A DNA stretch of 64,000 bases, from contig NC_088319.1 in NCBI RefSeq assembly GCF_910592395.1, positions 930,001-994,000 on the forward strand, written 5' to 3'. This document shows positions 1-12,150 of the stretch, piece after piece (within the stretch, counting starts at the first letter, position 1; every line of letters starts with the position of its first letter). The position numbers were made by a program, and so were the translations under genes. The notes below the pieces were generated by a model. The model made no database searches. It had not been told where the DNA came from and saw nothing but the letters and a program-made list of their open reading frames with translations. The stretch comes from Lineus longissimus (Eukaryota; Nemertea; Pilidiophora; Heteronemertea; Lineidae).

Positions 1-2379
1 TGATTGTCGAAATGCGTTCGACTCGTGATTATTGTGTTTACCACGAATATACGCGTCTTGTGCCGAATACTTTAGCGCACCTGATTTAAATATGCATCAT
101 AATACGAGTTGGATTATTATTCATCAAATCACAGGAGACTGCGCTTTTCTTTTTCATATAAAGCGGCAAGTTTTTGAACACTACATCACAGGTAATATTG
201 AACAAAATTCCCGGTTTGGCTTGGCAATTTATCACTTGTTTTAGTCGAAAACAACAGCGCTGAAGAATTCACCGCCCGAGATGTACCGTGAAATAGTCCG
301 GCTTAGCCAACCAAATCAAGATGCACCGCTGCACTGTCCGCATAAATCTACTTGATGAAATCTCTGACTCCGCAATGAATATCAAGTTTAAATCAATTGG
401 GTCAAATCTTGTTTGATCCCGCACTGAATATGAAATCGAAAGACGTTGGGTAATCCGTTTTGATGTGGTTTCACCACGAGAGTTATGATATTTGCCCGTT
501 TTCCATGAGAGCGTGATCTAATCCAATTTTGTTGTTGATTCACGCAATGGAAGATATCGCAGGAGAACGCAACCAATGTCGAGCAGAGCCAGAGGAAGCA
601 GACGACCGTTTAGCTGCATAGCAACCGCGCGGTTTCCTAGGAGCAGCCGGGAACCCAAATGGTTCAAAATGTTAAGAAAGCAACCGTAGTGTGGGAATGT
701 ATTTTCTGATGTAACATAGAACGTCTTGCAATATTGGATAAAAATGCATTAATCCATAATAACATTCAAGACCTTATTTCCGAATAATTCAGTTTATCCA
801 CTCGCATATGGTCTTGCGTGTCCCCGGTAAGCCTGACTACCTCTACTGAGCTGGTTATAAAGAGTATGCTGTTAGTTCCGCTACTTGGCTCCGTTTATCC
901 CAGTGTCAGCTCGCGTGATAAATCAGATACGGGAAATACCACAGCGTGTCTTCTGTTTCTTGTGGTAATGAATGTTCATTGATGACTGCTGGAATCCACC
1001 TAGGAAATCAACAAAGCTATCGGGTACCGGCGAAACTACGGCCGCCGCATCGTGGCGCTGACTGCCACCAGGGAATTGCATTGTGACTGAGAAATGAGGT
1101 TGAAGGTTGAATTTTTAATAGTTTTGGTGCCATTTTGACGCATACCCTAGTGAAAGTCAGTGCCACCTATCGGGGTGCCGATACCCTATTAACGACAAGG
1201 ACATTACGCGGCCAAGTAGATGAAAAGCCGTAGTCAGGGGAAGTTCCAGTGGATTCATTCAAAATCAAAATAGGCCCAATTTTACCGCATATGCTTTTCC
1301 AAGCGCTTATGCAGTCGTGACCACAACTTCTTACCATGATGTAACTTTCCTACACGAAGGCTCCACTTCAAAACAGAACCCGACATTCTCCACTGCATTT
1401 AGTTTTCATAGTCACAATTCAAAACCTGATATCTAACTATCTTCTTGTCTATAAACCTCCAGTTCACAACCGAACCCTAATTTGCAACTATAAGTTCCAT
1501 TGAAAACAGAGCCTGACCCCACGACCATGTTCGAGCTTTCCGAAGCTCTAAGGGAAAACAGGATGAACTATCTACTATAATTCAAGCTTTTTGAACTCAA
1601 ATTCAAAAGCAATTTTATTTCAGGTTTTAGGGACTGGATCCTCGAATGCACTTTTACCGTTCTGTAACACATGTATATATATTTTTTTATAAACTTTGCA
1701 ATTGTCCACTCAGCTGTTCACTACGAGCAATTAGGGGTCAGATATTATTCGAATTGGACGATTAAGTAAACGAGTTGTCTGAATGGAATAATTTGTTCTG
1801 GTAAACACACGCACGTAATTTGACAATTAGGTTCATGGCCTCATTAGATGAGAAATTACTATACACACATTTCCCTAATTACAGCAATTAACGACATCCC
1901 TTTTCAATATAACTAGGACTAAATCACTGTATATTTTATAGACTACATGTAGACATTTATATTATCTTCACGTTTTGAGACTGCTTTTTCCTAGTTTGTT
2001 TTCGAAGAGTACAAAATATCTATAATATTTTCTAGGAATTGTGCCAAATGACACGACATCTTGGCTAGACATGCGTTTACTAATTTGGCATTTAGCAATA
2101 AATATGTCTGCAACCGTTGCCTCATCCTAACTGGGCTTGTTTTTTCGTAACTAATTAATTATTTTATTTGATGAACACTGCACAATGATCAATAACTTGA
2201 TTAATGGCAACATATCTCAGTTTCTTTTGATCATTTTTAATGTAAAATGGAAATGTAGGTTTTTATATGGCGATTTGTACTGTATAATAGTCTCGAAGCG
2301 ATGAACATTCATTCCCCAGGCGAATCCAGAAACCTTTATTTATAAACCAAGAAGCATTCATAGGCGCTATACACTAGGC
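1..2379. other. Gene-free stretch
   Basis: No reading frame here is longer than about 70 codons and none resembles a known domain. The sequence is AT-rich with many stops in all frames. I see no repeat longer than simple A/T runs. Confidence 0.5.
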
Positions 2380-2750
2380 AATAGCATTCCGCGACGTTAC
2401 TATTTATAGCTCACAATGTCATTTGAATAAGATATTGATGACGTTTTAGTCACGTGACAGTCGGACATCGACCCCTATTTCTACGCATTTGAGCTTATTT
2501 CAAAGTCAATTATCTTTGACCCTGCATTGTTTTTAGCATGAATGATACCATAGAGTCAGAGAGAGAAATATTCAGAACAATTATGTAGTATTTCCAACAC
2601 TCGGACATGTGCCAGATTGAATCTAACTGCCCTAGTTAGAAAGCCTGAATCCACTACGAAACCGCATGTTTGTCCGACATTGCCTGTAATTCAGCGATGG
2701 GGAAATAGAGGGCAGCAGCTGCAGTGACCTCATTATCGCGGAATGCTATT
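2380..2750 (+). mobile_element. ~370 bp MITE, copy 1 (TIR AATAGCATTCCGCG)
   Basis: The element begins AATAGCATTCCGCG and ends with its reverse complement CGCGGAATGCTATT, with no coding capacity between. Near-identical copies occur in the opposite orientation at 29,910-30,278 and 31,298-31,667, and a truncated copy at 63,015-63,163. Constant length, matching ends at both termini and dispersal identify a non-autonomous DNA transposon. I could not see a convincing target-site duplication, so the superfamily is undetermined. Confidence 0.9.
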
Positions 2751-4507
2751 GTAGGGTGGTGAAAGTACTGATTGGCCTAGGCCGTGGCCGAACTTGGAAC
2801 CAACATCCTTCCGATTACAAGTCGGGCGCTATGCTACTGTGACACCGCACTTCCTTCCCCACATTCACTTTAGCATGTCTCATGCCAGTAGATTTAATAT
2901 TAAAAGTACGGATCTATAGCATCCAAAGATTGATATATTCCCTACATATCTTTCTGGCATGTCACATGGGGTGTTAGTTGTCCACCAAATACATTTTGAA
3001 ACGCAGCCCAATGCATTTCTATAGTACCCAAACGGCCTCAAGCCGACTTCACAGCACTCATGTCTCGTCCCCTAATTGAAGTGAAGATGGAATTTATACA
3101 TGCCCATCAGTAATAATCGTCTGATCACGGAGGGCTACTTGATATATTTCCAATATGGATTTCTCCCCGTGTCTGGTGACTAAGCGACACGATCGCAACC
3201 AAGGGACCACACAATGGTTCTGCCCTTATTTGGAGGGCTCTCAATGAGTCAAGGCCGAAGAAATGAAAAGTCTACTTTTCTAGTACAAATGTAGGTTTCA
3301 TCCGCCAATCGGATTTAAAGAAATATCAGAATAATTTGGTCATGTCAATAGGTTTGTCAATGAAACCTTAAGAAAGAGCTAACCAAGTGCTTTCCAGTGA
3401 ATGGTAATGTCAATAGGTTTACTGATGGAACCATCAGAAAGCTCATCGAGAGCTTTTCAACGAATGGCCATGCCACTTTCTTCCTAAAAAATCCCACCCT
3501 TTGTGAGTGCCATTGTTTTCAACAGTAACTGCTCTTGGTCCTCATGAAGTAACAGTGAGTGACTAACAAACCCGGGCTGGGAGCAAAGATAGCTTGTTTC
3601 CAGCCCTTCTCGAGAACCCTCTGAATGAGTCAAGGACTCTTTGGAACAAAGGCGTGGTTTTACAAGCAGTGATTCACCATCCAGGGATAGCTTCGATTTA
3701 TTCATAGCATCCGATTTCAATGTCAGCAGCTGAGGCATGCCATGGGCACTTTAGGATTTAGGAATACCTCTCAGCCTCGTCCAAACTTATGCCTATTTAC
3801 ATGCGCTGAATATATAATGCTAAGGGGTCAAATATACTCCCAAAAACGGCCAAATCTAAACCCTCATTAACAATCCTAACTAATATTAATTTTATTCTAC
3901 TGAATACACCCATCACCTCAGTGCACAATCGAAACCCAGACGTTTCTCTGCAGGCACCGTAGGTTACACTTCGAGTGAAAGCGTCCAGGGATGCAATCTG
4001 AAATGGGTATATAAAAGTCATGGACGACGATGTCGAAACACGACTACACTTGCATATTGCCTGTTTCACCACGAGAGCCTCATCACTCTAAGTTATGGCT
4101 GACAGTGCAAGAAAAGTTGAGCAGACTGTAAGGTTAGGTTTCTTTTTTACACAGGCCATCAACTATAATTGTCTTTTCTCCTCTGCGACACCCGAGCACT
4201 ACTGCTGGCCAGAACAACAATATCTTATTCGCATGACAGCACGAACGCCGAGAGAAAACCGATAAACCTACAGAGGATCAATTGTTTCCTCAAGGTTATA
4301 CGCAGACAACCTCTGTATAGATCCACGTTGTCACTTCTGTGCAGTTTCCGATGAAATTCTCAATAGAATACAAGTTATGTTTAGGAGCCAGAAATCGTAC
4401 AGTTTGCAGCCACAGGCATGGAAGAACATCTGGTTGCGAAATTTGCCTTGGCCTTTGATCAGTAATGTTACATTACGTCTATATGTCCTTGCTAGTCTAG
4501 GCCTATA
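2751..4507. other. Gene-free stretch with one short tandem duplication
   Basis: No supported gene. At about 3,338-3,475 a ~70 bp segment is repeated twice imperfectly (shared core TGTCAATAGGTTT, then gaaacc/gaacc and AAAGCT). Short open frames on the minus strand (about 3,484-4,072) show no recognisable domain or splice pattern. Confidence 0.4.
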
Positions 4508-4690
4508 GACCCCATGAAAGTTGTTTTGTGGGGGTCGATGTCATCAAGATTTGCCCTGATAATCCGTTGACAGACAGTAGAACAGTGAGAATTTAGGCCT
4601 GGGTTCGAACGGGCTTTGTTTAAAGACAATTCCGTATTGGACTAGGCCTGAATTTCTTTAACTGCACGGTAAGGGGAAAATCGTAATGTA
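4508..4690 (+). repeat. Dispersed repeat, copy A (partner at 28,488-28,675)
   Basis: This ~180 bp segment aligns with 28,488-28,675 in the same orientation through a series of shared blocks: GAAAGTTGTTT, ATCAAGATTT, AGACAGTAGA, TAAAGACAAT and AACGTAATG-like sequence at the end. It has no open frame. It is probably an old copy of an interspersed repeat. Confidence 0.55.
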
Positions 4691-5989
4691 TCTGCTCTCC
4701 CCTGGATCAGACAATCGAATTGAGAAGACGTCCACCAATGATGAGATACATTGCATTATTGTGTTGGAACTTCCCTTTTACCAAGCATAAATTAAGATCA
4801 GTTTAAATCAATCTACGCTTGATTTTACCTATAGTTTTGATAAAATGTATCTTAGCTGTAGATCTTAGCTGTTACTTTACACGTAGCAACTCTAACGGTC
4901 TGATCCTTCAAGGTATCTGATGCTTGAGACTCCTTCCTTTGTGATTCAACTGCAAACGGACGACGAGTTCAACAGTTGAAGAGGTTGTGATTCATCCAGA
5001 GTTGTCTCCAACTCTGTGACAGGAAAGGAACATGTCCTGTAAGTTCTGATATCAGACCTAAACGATTAGACAATGTGTACGAAGAGTTAAGAAAGGAGCA
5101 GTGTAATCCAGCGCAGCTGAGCCAGGAAATATCACAATCTTTCCGAGGAAGGACTACACAAGGGGCAGCGTCATGGGCAGTGACAGAGTTTTAGCGAAAA
5201 GTCGATGCTAAATTCCGCAGTGTGTTTGCGAGCTTTCCTTAGTGATGTGCTTGAATTTCGCAATTTTTAGCCTCGTCTGGCGTCACGAATGCAAAAGAAA
5301 CAGAATACTCCTGGTTTTTTACAAATGCTAGTGAATTCGAAGATCTACAAAAAGACGTTTTGTTTGCCGAAAATAACGTTCACACAATATGTCTTCACTT
5401 GTAGTTTGATAACCCTTTTTATGCCCTTCTTATATCCGGGAAGATGTGCTTAGGTTTCACCTGCCTTCAAAGAAAGAATATAGTTTTTTCCTTCTATCTC
5501 CAGCTTTCAAAGGTGAGGCGGTATCTACTCATGTGAAGCCTAATATAACATATGTCCAGTTCGTTTCCCTTTTGTCCACTTTGTCTTTCAATAGCCAGTG
5601 AAATACAAAATACAGTTTTTCGACACGTAAGAGACTTTCCTATAAAAAAACACAATATTTCCGTTCAACCGCTATCGTTTTCTTAAACCCTAGCTTTCAT
5701 TTGCAATGCTCAATCCTGTATATCCGTTATCAAAGCACAGATCAAAAATATCGATTCTCTCCTGATATCGTCTTAAAACTAGGCAATTGACGGTTCCCCT
5801 GTAATGATAGTCCCATTTTCCCGTATAAATCGTTTCGCATTATAGCGCCACCCTGGTAACCGTCTTACGTTAGAGACAGATTTAGTAGCAGTAATTGATC
5901 CATAATTACATTTAGCTTTGCGCTACTTGGGCAGGTTTGTACGTATCAGGTTAGGATTAACCCACTGTCTTTCGGTAGTGAGAGCTTAT

Positions 5990-6480
5990 ACATGTATCAA
6001 CTGTTTTCGAACTATCAAGGTGCGCACGTTGGTAGCGTCTGTAATCCCCCAAATTAGCTCACAAACGTATTTTCAACCATTTGGCAAATAATCCTTCCCG
6101 ATAATTGTTTTCTAACTCGAGTTGCCAATAAGCCTACATCTAAAATTTCCGTTCCTAGCAGGTGTTAGCACACACGACAACTCGTACAACAGTGTGATCC
6201 AAGTATTTACCTGTTTTTTAATATCAGGTACTCCTTCCGTATAAATGTTTCAAAAATATTCAGTCGCAAATACATGTACATCCAAGTTTCTTCCGTTTAA
6301 ACCAGATGTTAGCACACGCGACAGTTACGTTTAACAGTGTAATCCAAGTCCTTACGTGTTCTTTAACATAAGGTAATCCTTCCGTATCAACTGTTTCCCG
6401 ACTTCAGTAGCCAGTACCTCCCATATATCTGTTCCTATCCAGGTTTTGAGCATCCGCGACAGTTTCAATAACGCTCTAAC
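5990..6480. repeat. Degenerate tandem array, period about 144 bp
   Basis: Units share GTTAGCACAC, then CAGTGT(G/A)ATCCAAGT, then CCTTCCGTAT. The GTTAGCACAC block occurs at 6,164 and 6,308, giving a period of 144 bp. Partial, more diverged units flank the two clear ones on each side. No coding potential is visible. Confidence 0.7.
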
Positions 6481-9400
6481 TGTTCCTTCGAGAAGTTTCA
6501 TCCGGCGTTTTTACCCACGGAGAGGTAGGAACTAAACGGGAAAACAACATTTTGACGGTTATCATTGGAAAGAGAAAAAACTTTTTGATTGGAAAACCTC
6601 GTTTTCTTGTGATTTTTAAGAAAAGAAATCAGCTAAAAAATAAGCTAAAAGACAGCGCAAGGAAAAACTTTGTGGTCAACAGTAGATAGATTTTTTAAAT
6701 AACGGATTCCAAAGAAAAGGTTTAATCGTCATCATGTTGTTTTCACCAACTGCCCCTACCCCCAAGATTGCTCCAAGCGATTTCTCAATATCAGATGCAC
6801 TCCGCGACGCCATGTTGTGTCCAGTGACCCGTATGATGACACGTGACCGCTATTCTATCCTGATCGAATAGTCTTGCGCTGAAATCAATGAAATTGTTGG
6901 TTTAGGGATGACTCTCACTGCAAATAAAGATGCAATAACATAGTGGTTTTGTAAATAGTAACGTTTATGCTTGATTTCTTTGCAAATATTGGCAGTGACT
7001 GTCAGGGATGATAATCAAAGCGGAGCGGAACCCTTTCGTTGGCGCCCAAAGTTGGCTCAGTGGTCAGGGTTCCCAATACCAACGAACGACGAAGAACGGA
7101 ATACGAAAGATCCGTTGTGTCATCAAATCCTTTGTTAATCAATTTACGCAACAATGGTACATCATCTTCTTCTTAGAAAGAAGACTCGGGGATATTTTCA
7201 AAAAGGTTGGCGTAGAAGAGCATTTATAAACATATCACGGATAACGTTCGATATTATGCTTCTTGACTGGAGTTGCTGCCTGATCGATAATACTCCTCAC
7301 ACATGACCTATGATAATCCTAGATTGTTCTGTCAAACATTGTGAAATTAATCACTTCTTGGCGTTGAGGTTGGCCTCTTCGCCAACCAGGTTGAAGAAAG
7401 CTTGGGATCGAGGGGTCACGGGGGCGAAGCCTGGTGGTCATAACTCTCCAATAAACGTGTTATAAAGGCATTGAGACGTCGTCATATAGAAATGATACTT
7501 GAGTGCCGGAGAGTCGCGACGTTCCCGAGAACTGACGAGCAGGTGATCTTGGGGAATTAGTGTAAATGTACTTTACTTCAGTGTATGGCTTTGATTGCTG
7601 AAAGTTGTTGGTACAATCTTAATAAATGATTATTTCAAAGAGATGAAAGAGCACAGCTAAAACGCCCAAGATATAATTTCTCGTCCTTTAAGGGTATAAG
7701 GTGTATTCGTGGAAGCATGCTGTTTCCATCAAATGCCGACCTCATATCGAACACGCTGAGGGGAGACTGATTTCCTAAACACCAACAGCCCGCCATTATT
7801 GACCGCGTGACAACAATATTGATAACATACGACATGCGATACGGCTACAAAAGCACATGCACTCGATATTTAGTCTCGGGAAAGGTTGTTTCCTGTGGCC
7901 AATTACAGTTGTAAGCCAACGCCTAATGCATTCAGGAAAGTGCCGGGCTTTCGCGACGACCTGTTCGAGATAATGTTACAAACACATCCCCTCGCCTTGG
8001 TGTCGTTGGTATTTTTAGCAGCATGTCAATGACACTTGACGACTGGGATGATACTCCCAACAGTAGAATCTACTGCTGATACAGAGCATAACAGGTGGCT
8101 TACGGAATGTCAAAACCCTTGTCTAACTATCTTCGAAACAAAGGATATGAAGTCATGAAATAATATATCCCAACTTACATTTCACGTACAAGGTTGATGC
8201 CAACCTTAAAGGGTCAAGCGTACTCCCTTCGATATCAATGTACACCGTGTTCTCTACATTTTTCCATTATGCGCAGGCCATTGCTTTATGGTAATTCCAA
8301 TACCCCATCCATTATGTCCCCAACTGCACCCATCACCATCAATTTGCCTCCGAGCCTTAACGGCCCTAAACACATCAACAGAGATCCTAAATTGACCAAA
8401 CTCAATTTCGGACAGGAACGGTTCGAGAAGATCAAGATTATGTCAGCCACGTGGTGTCTGACGTCATGATTTACAGCAGCACCGGAGTAAATCTGATTAC
8501 TTGCCTGGATGGCTGATTATTTTTACACCCGAGAGATAGTGATATTTATTGGCAGAGATGGAGTGTACAACAGAAACCTTGTCCCGGATATTGTATGTTA
8601 GGACATTATAAACTTCTACGTCAGTCCTGCTGGGTGTGCTATCGTGTTGTTCGCCATCAGAAGTATTTCCTATGAGAGACGTCTTTTCGCTCCCGTAACT
8701 ATATTGCACATGATCTGTTATCTGTGAAACGAGAAGAACCATTGGCCCTAGCGTGCTTTATTCATTTCTAGGGTTTCCGGCAGCTATGATGGAAAGCTGA
8801 ATCAGTCTCTAAGCCCTGGAGACTTCCGTACATATCGGGGACTAGCTCAACACACAGGGTATTTGTACTTTCGCACCTTTCAGAGAATTTGGAAAGGGAG
8901 GCAAGTTTACTCTGGTGTATACTTGTAAGCAAGTAAACTGAAAATTGTATTCTTTTTCTTGGTTTCCATGGTTACCAACGATATATCCAGTAGGCTTAAT
9001 GTCCATTACCTTATTAATAAAGTACACAATGTACCTCATGTTGATATCAACGCCTTCTTAATACGCTTGCGCTGAATATCAAAGAGGTTTTCAACATTTC
9101 AGAACATTCCCATTACATGTGTACGTCCCTGGATAATTTCGCTTAAACAGGATTGTTGACACCATTTTTCACTTGTAACGAAGTAAAGTGTGCATAAACT
9201 GAAGAGATTCCGAAGTGTTAGACTAGTTAACATGGTTAATAGAAGTTCGACAATAGGATGTTATTTATGGCCATTAACTGCCATAAAAAAGACGAAAGCG
9301 ACAAAGGTTGATCTAATTCGGAACCAAATGCCGGCGGTAATGAAGTCACTGACGACTTCCGGAAACTTTGCGCCTCCTCCATTAAAGAGTTGCGTAATGA

Positions 9401-12116
9401 AGTATTCGTGAAGCGGCGATGACATGGTAATGGTTGTCATTGGAGAGGTTAACTTCCGCTTTAAAGTTCAACTCAAGCTTCCTGAAGTCACTTGACAAAG
9501 TGTATACAATTCATCAATAGATGCGTACACTAACTTCGGTCAGGTTGAGATGAAATGGAGAGCAAATGGACGTTTGTCGTCAATTTGGATGGGGTTTTGA
9601 AGGATGGAAATTTGAATTAGTCCACACTATTCTTACGTCAGAATAGAGTGACTCGTGCATAGAGGTCAACTTTGACCATTAGTACTGGGCGGCATGGAAG
9701 AATTAGATTTCCAGCTTGAGGATTTGGCTACTGTCGCTTGTTTTATTGGGGCTGATGCGGTCTAAGTGTTTGTGAAGAGCACAGCAAGGCCGCTCTTGCC
9801 AAGCAAATGAATAATATATATATATTGGTGAAGATTACTTGGCTAAAGCGTCCAAAAAACGATCAATTTCTGTCACTGCAACCTGCGAAAGTGATCGCAT
9901 GCAATGAAAATCTCTCTTTGCGATTGTCATTGCATGTGCCTGCGACAAGAATCGGTGGTCGCTGCGACCTGGGATCAACATAAAAAAAAGCCACAACCTC
10001 TGTTTTACCAGAAGACCACTCTTTATATCACTCATTAGCGATAATTTTGGCAGGTCGCAGCGAGAAAACCTGCTTGCTTTTGTGGCGCTTTAGAGTTACA
10101 TATCTGAGTTATAATGTTTTCTATCTAGTCTCTGTCTACTTGAGTGACATATCATCCGGCTCGATTAGAATCCGACCCATGACTAACTAGGTGTTTACTC
10201 TTCTTGGCCACGACTGCTCGCCTGATAATGGTCGCAGGTGAATAATCCTTCGGATGCAGCCACCAGTGGGCGCCTTTACGAAAATTCATCACCAGATTTA
10301 CTGGGCGTCCCAAAAAACAACGACTGCGGTTGATTGTTATGGTGTATCATTTTTATTGATACACTATGGATAGTGGTGCATTTGACGAGACATAATCATT
10401 AATGTCAACTTTAGCAGACACCCAAAGAACGCGGGGAATAAATAGAAATGCAACTCACAGAAAATGTCACTGAGCACTCCCACTGTCTGTTTAGCACTTT
10501 ATCCAGATATTGAGATTAATCCACGATGGATGTGACATTTCAGAAATGAACATGCTCCCGCATTGATCATTCTCGAACCTTTTGATGTCTGGCCCTGTAC
10601 TTGTGGATATGACCTTCTCAACCTGGCGTCGGAGGAAATAATTATACGAACTCGAAGAAATAATTGTTTATCACTAGAAATTGGTAATTTTAATATTTGA
10701 TATCACAAACACTAAAGTATCGCATGGCACGATTCTTGAACTTATTTCCATTGGTGATCAATGGTTATTCTTAACTTGTATTGTTCTATTTGAAAATCAA
10801 TTGTTTCTGCTCAGGGCGTCGGCTCTGCGATTTCATGAATGTTGTTGACGTATTATAAATATTTCGATTTCGACACGAACATTGCCTGATAGATGTAAGG
10901 TGATCTTACAAACAAGGAATCCTCAAGAATAGTAATGAAATGATGAAATAACTGTCTGATGCGAGAAAATGACGGCGATGTGATAAATCCACACCAGTCA
11001 TACTCTTTCACCCCACCCCTCCACCAATTGTTAACACCCCACTATGTGTTCTGTTTGATTCATGGCGGATGTGATGCAACGATATCAGTTTCATCAATAT
11101 CACTTTAGATTTCAGTATACGGTCTATGAATAGTGTTAAGCCATACAAATAAAGCAAACTCCATTGAACGTTTGCCTTGATACTAACATGACGAAACGAA
11201 GTCCACATTCGCTGAGACTTAACAGAAATGAAATCCAATATTACAAACAGACAATCATTCAAACAAGGGTTTCGAATGTAAGATCACTCTATTTTCTTTA
11301 TATAAAAATAGCTTCAAATGTCGCAATTCTATTCCAAATGCAAAAACATGAAAGTATGTAGCCGTTACTATGACAACTGAGCCAAAGATGACCTTGATGA
11401 AGCTTAATCGCCATTTTAAAGCTTTTATACAGGCGAGTTGGATGAAATGGAATCAGATACAGATCGTCCCTGAAGGTTTTGCCGCCTTTTTCGTCAGGAA
11501 AAAACAGAACTTTGCCAGAGAGCAATGGTCGGAAAGCTCTCCCAAGGCACCATCAGATCGTAGTATTGTTGTTACTTTCTGTTATAGAATTCTGTACTTT
11601 TCCATCGACTTTCCATTTTTGGGTTTTTATCCTTGCCAAAAAAGAACTCATCCCACTCTCGGCGTGTTCATACTAGCAGTATGACAATTAGGCCAACTCA
11701 AGGCTATTTATAGAATAATCCGAATGGTTTTTCATCCACTAATGTGGAGATGACGCGCTAAAAATAACGCCTCCTCTTTTAATCTCTGTATCACGTCATG
11801 ATAAACAAATAGGCACAAGAGCAGCAGTAGGTGGCAAAGTAATCCACAGAGAATCTTCGAGCCGAATTTTCCCTAAACCAGCTGAGTTCCTGAACAAGAG
11901 TTTTAGACGACGGCGGAGCGTTATAATTATACGTCCAAACGTGAAGCTGAACTACCTCCTAACCTCCTAACCCCCGATCCCCCCCCCCCCCGCACAAGGT
12001 TTCGCCGTGGCTAAGGTGGTATTTATTCCTTTTTCATCAAGCCAGATGTCAAAAAGCTGGTGTGCAGTTGTCATCTGATTTAAACTGTTCTGAGAAAACA
12101 CCATTCATAACACGGC
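6481..12116. other. Gene-free stretch
   Basis: No supported gene. Open frames up to about 104 codons (for example near 11,370-11,684, plus strand) have no domain, signal peptide or splice support. A short hairpin lies at about 10,340-10,368 (GTGTATCA and its complement). Around 9,890-10,090 there are GTCGC/CTGCGAC-rich words that recur loosely near 27,840-27,950 and 36,480, perhaps an old dispersed repeat. Confidence 0.4.
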
Positions 12117-12150
12117 GCAGTACATTGCAGCATGTTTTGCAATGTACTGC
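12117..12150. repeat. Perfect 13 bp hairpin
   Basis: GCAGTACATTGCA at 12,117-12,129 is followed after an 8-base loop by its exact complement at 12,138-12,150. The stem sits in a gene-free region. It could be a small inverted repeat or a transcribed hairpin; nothing else supports either. Confidence 0.6.
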
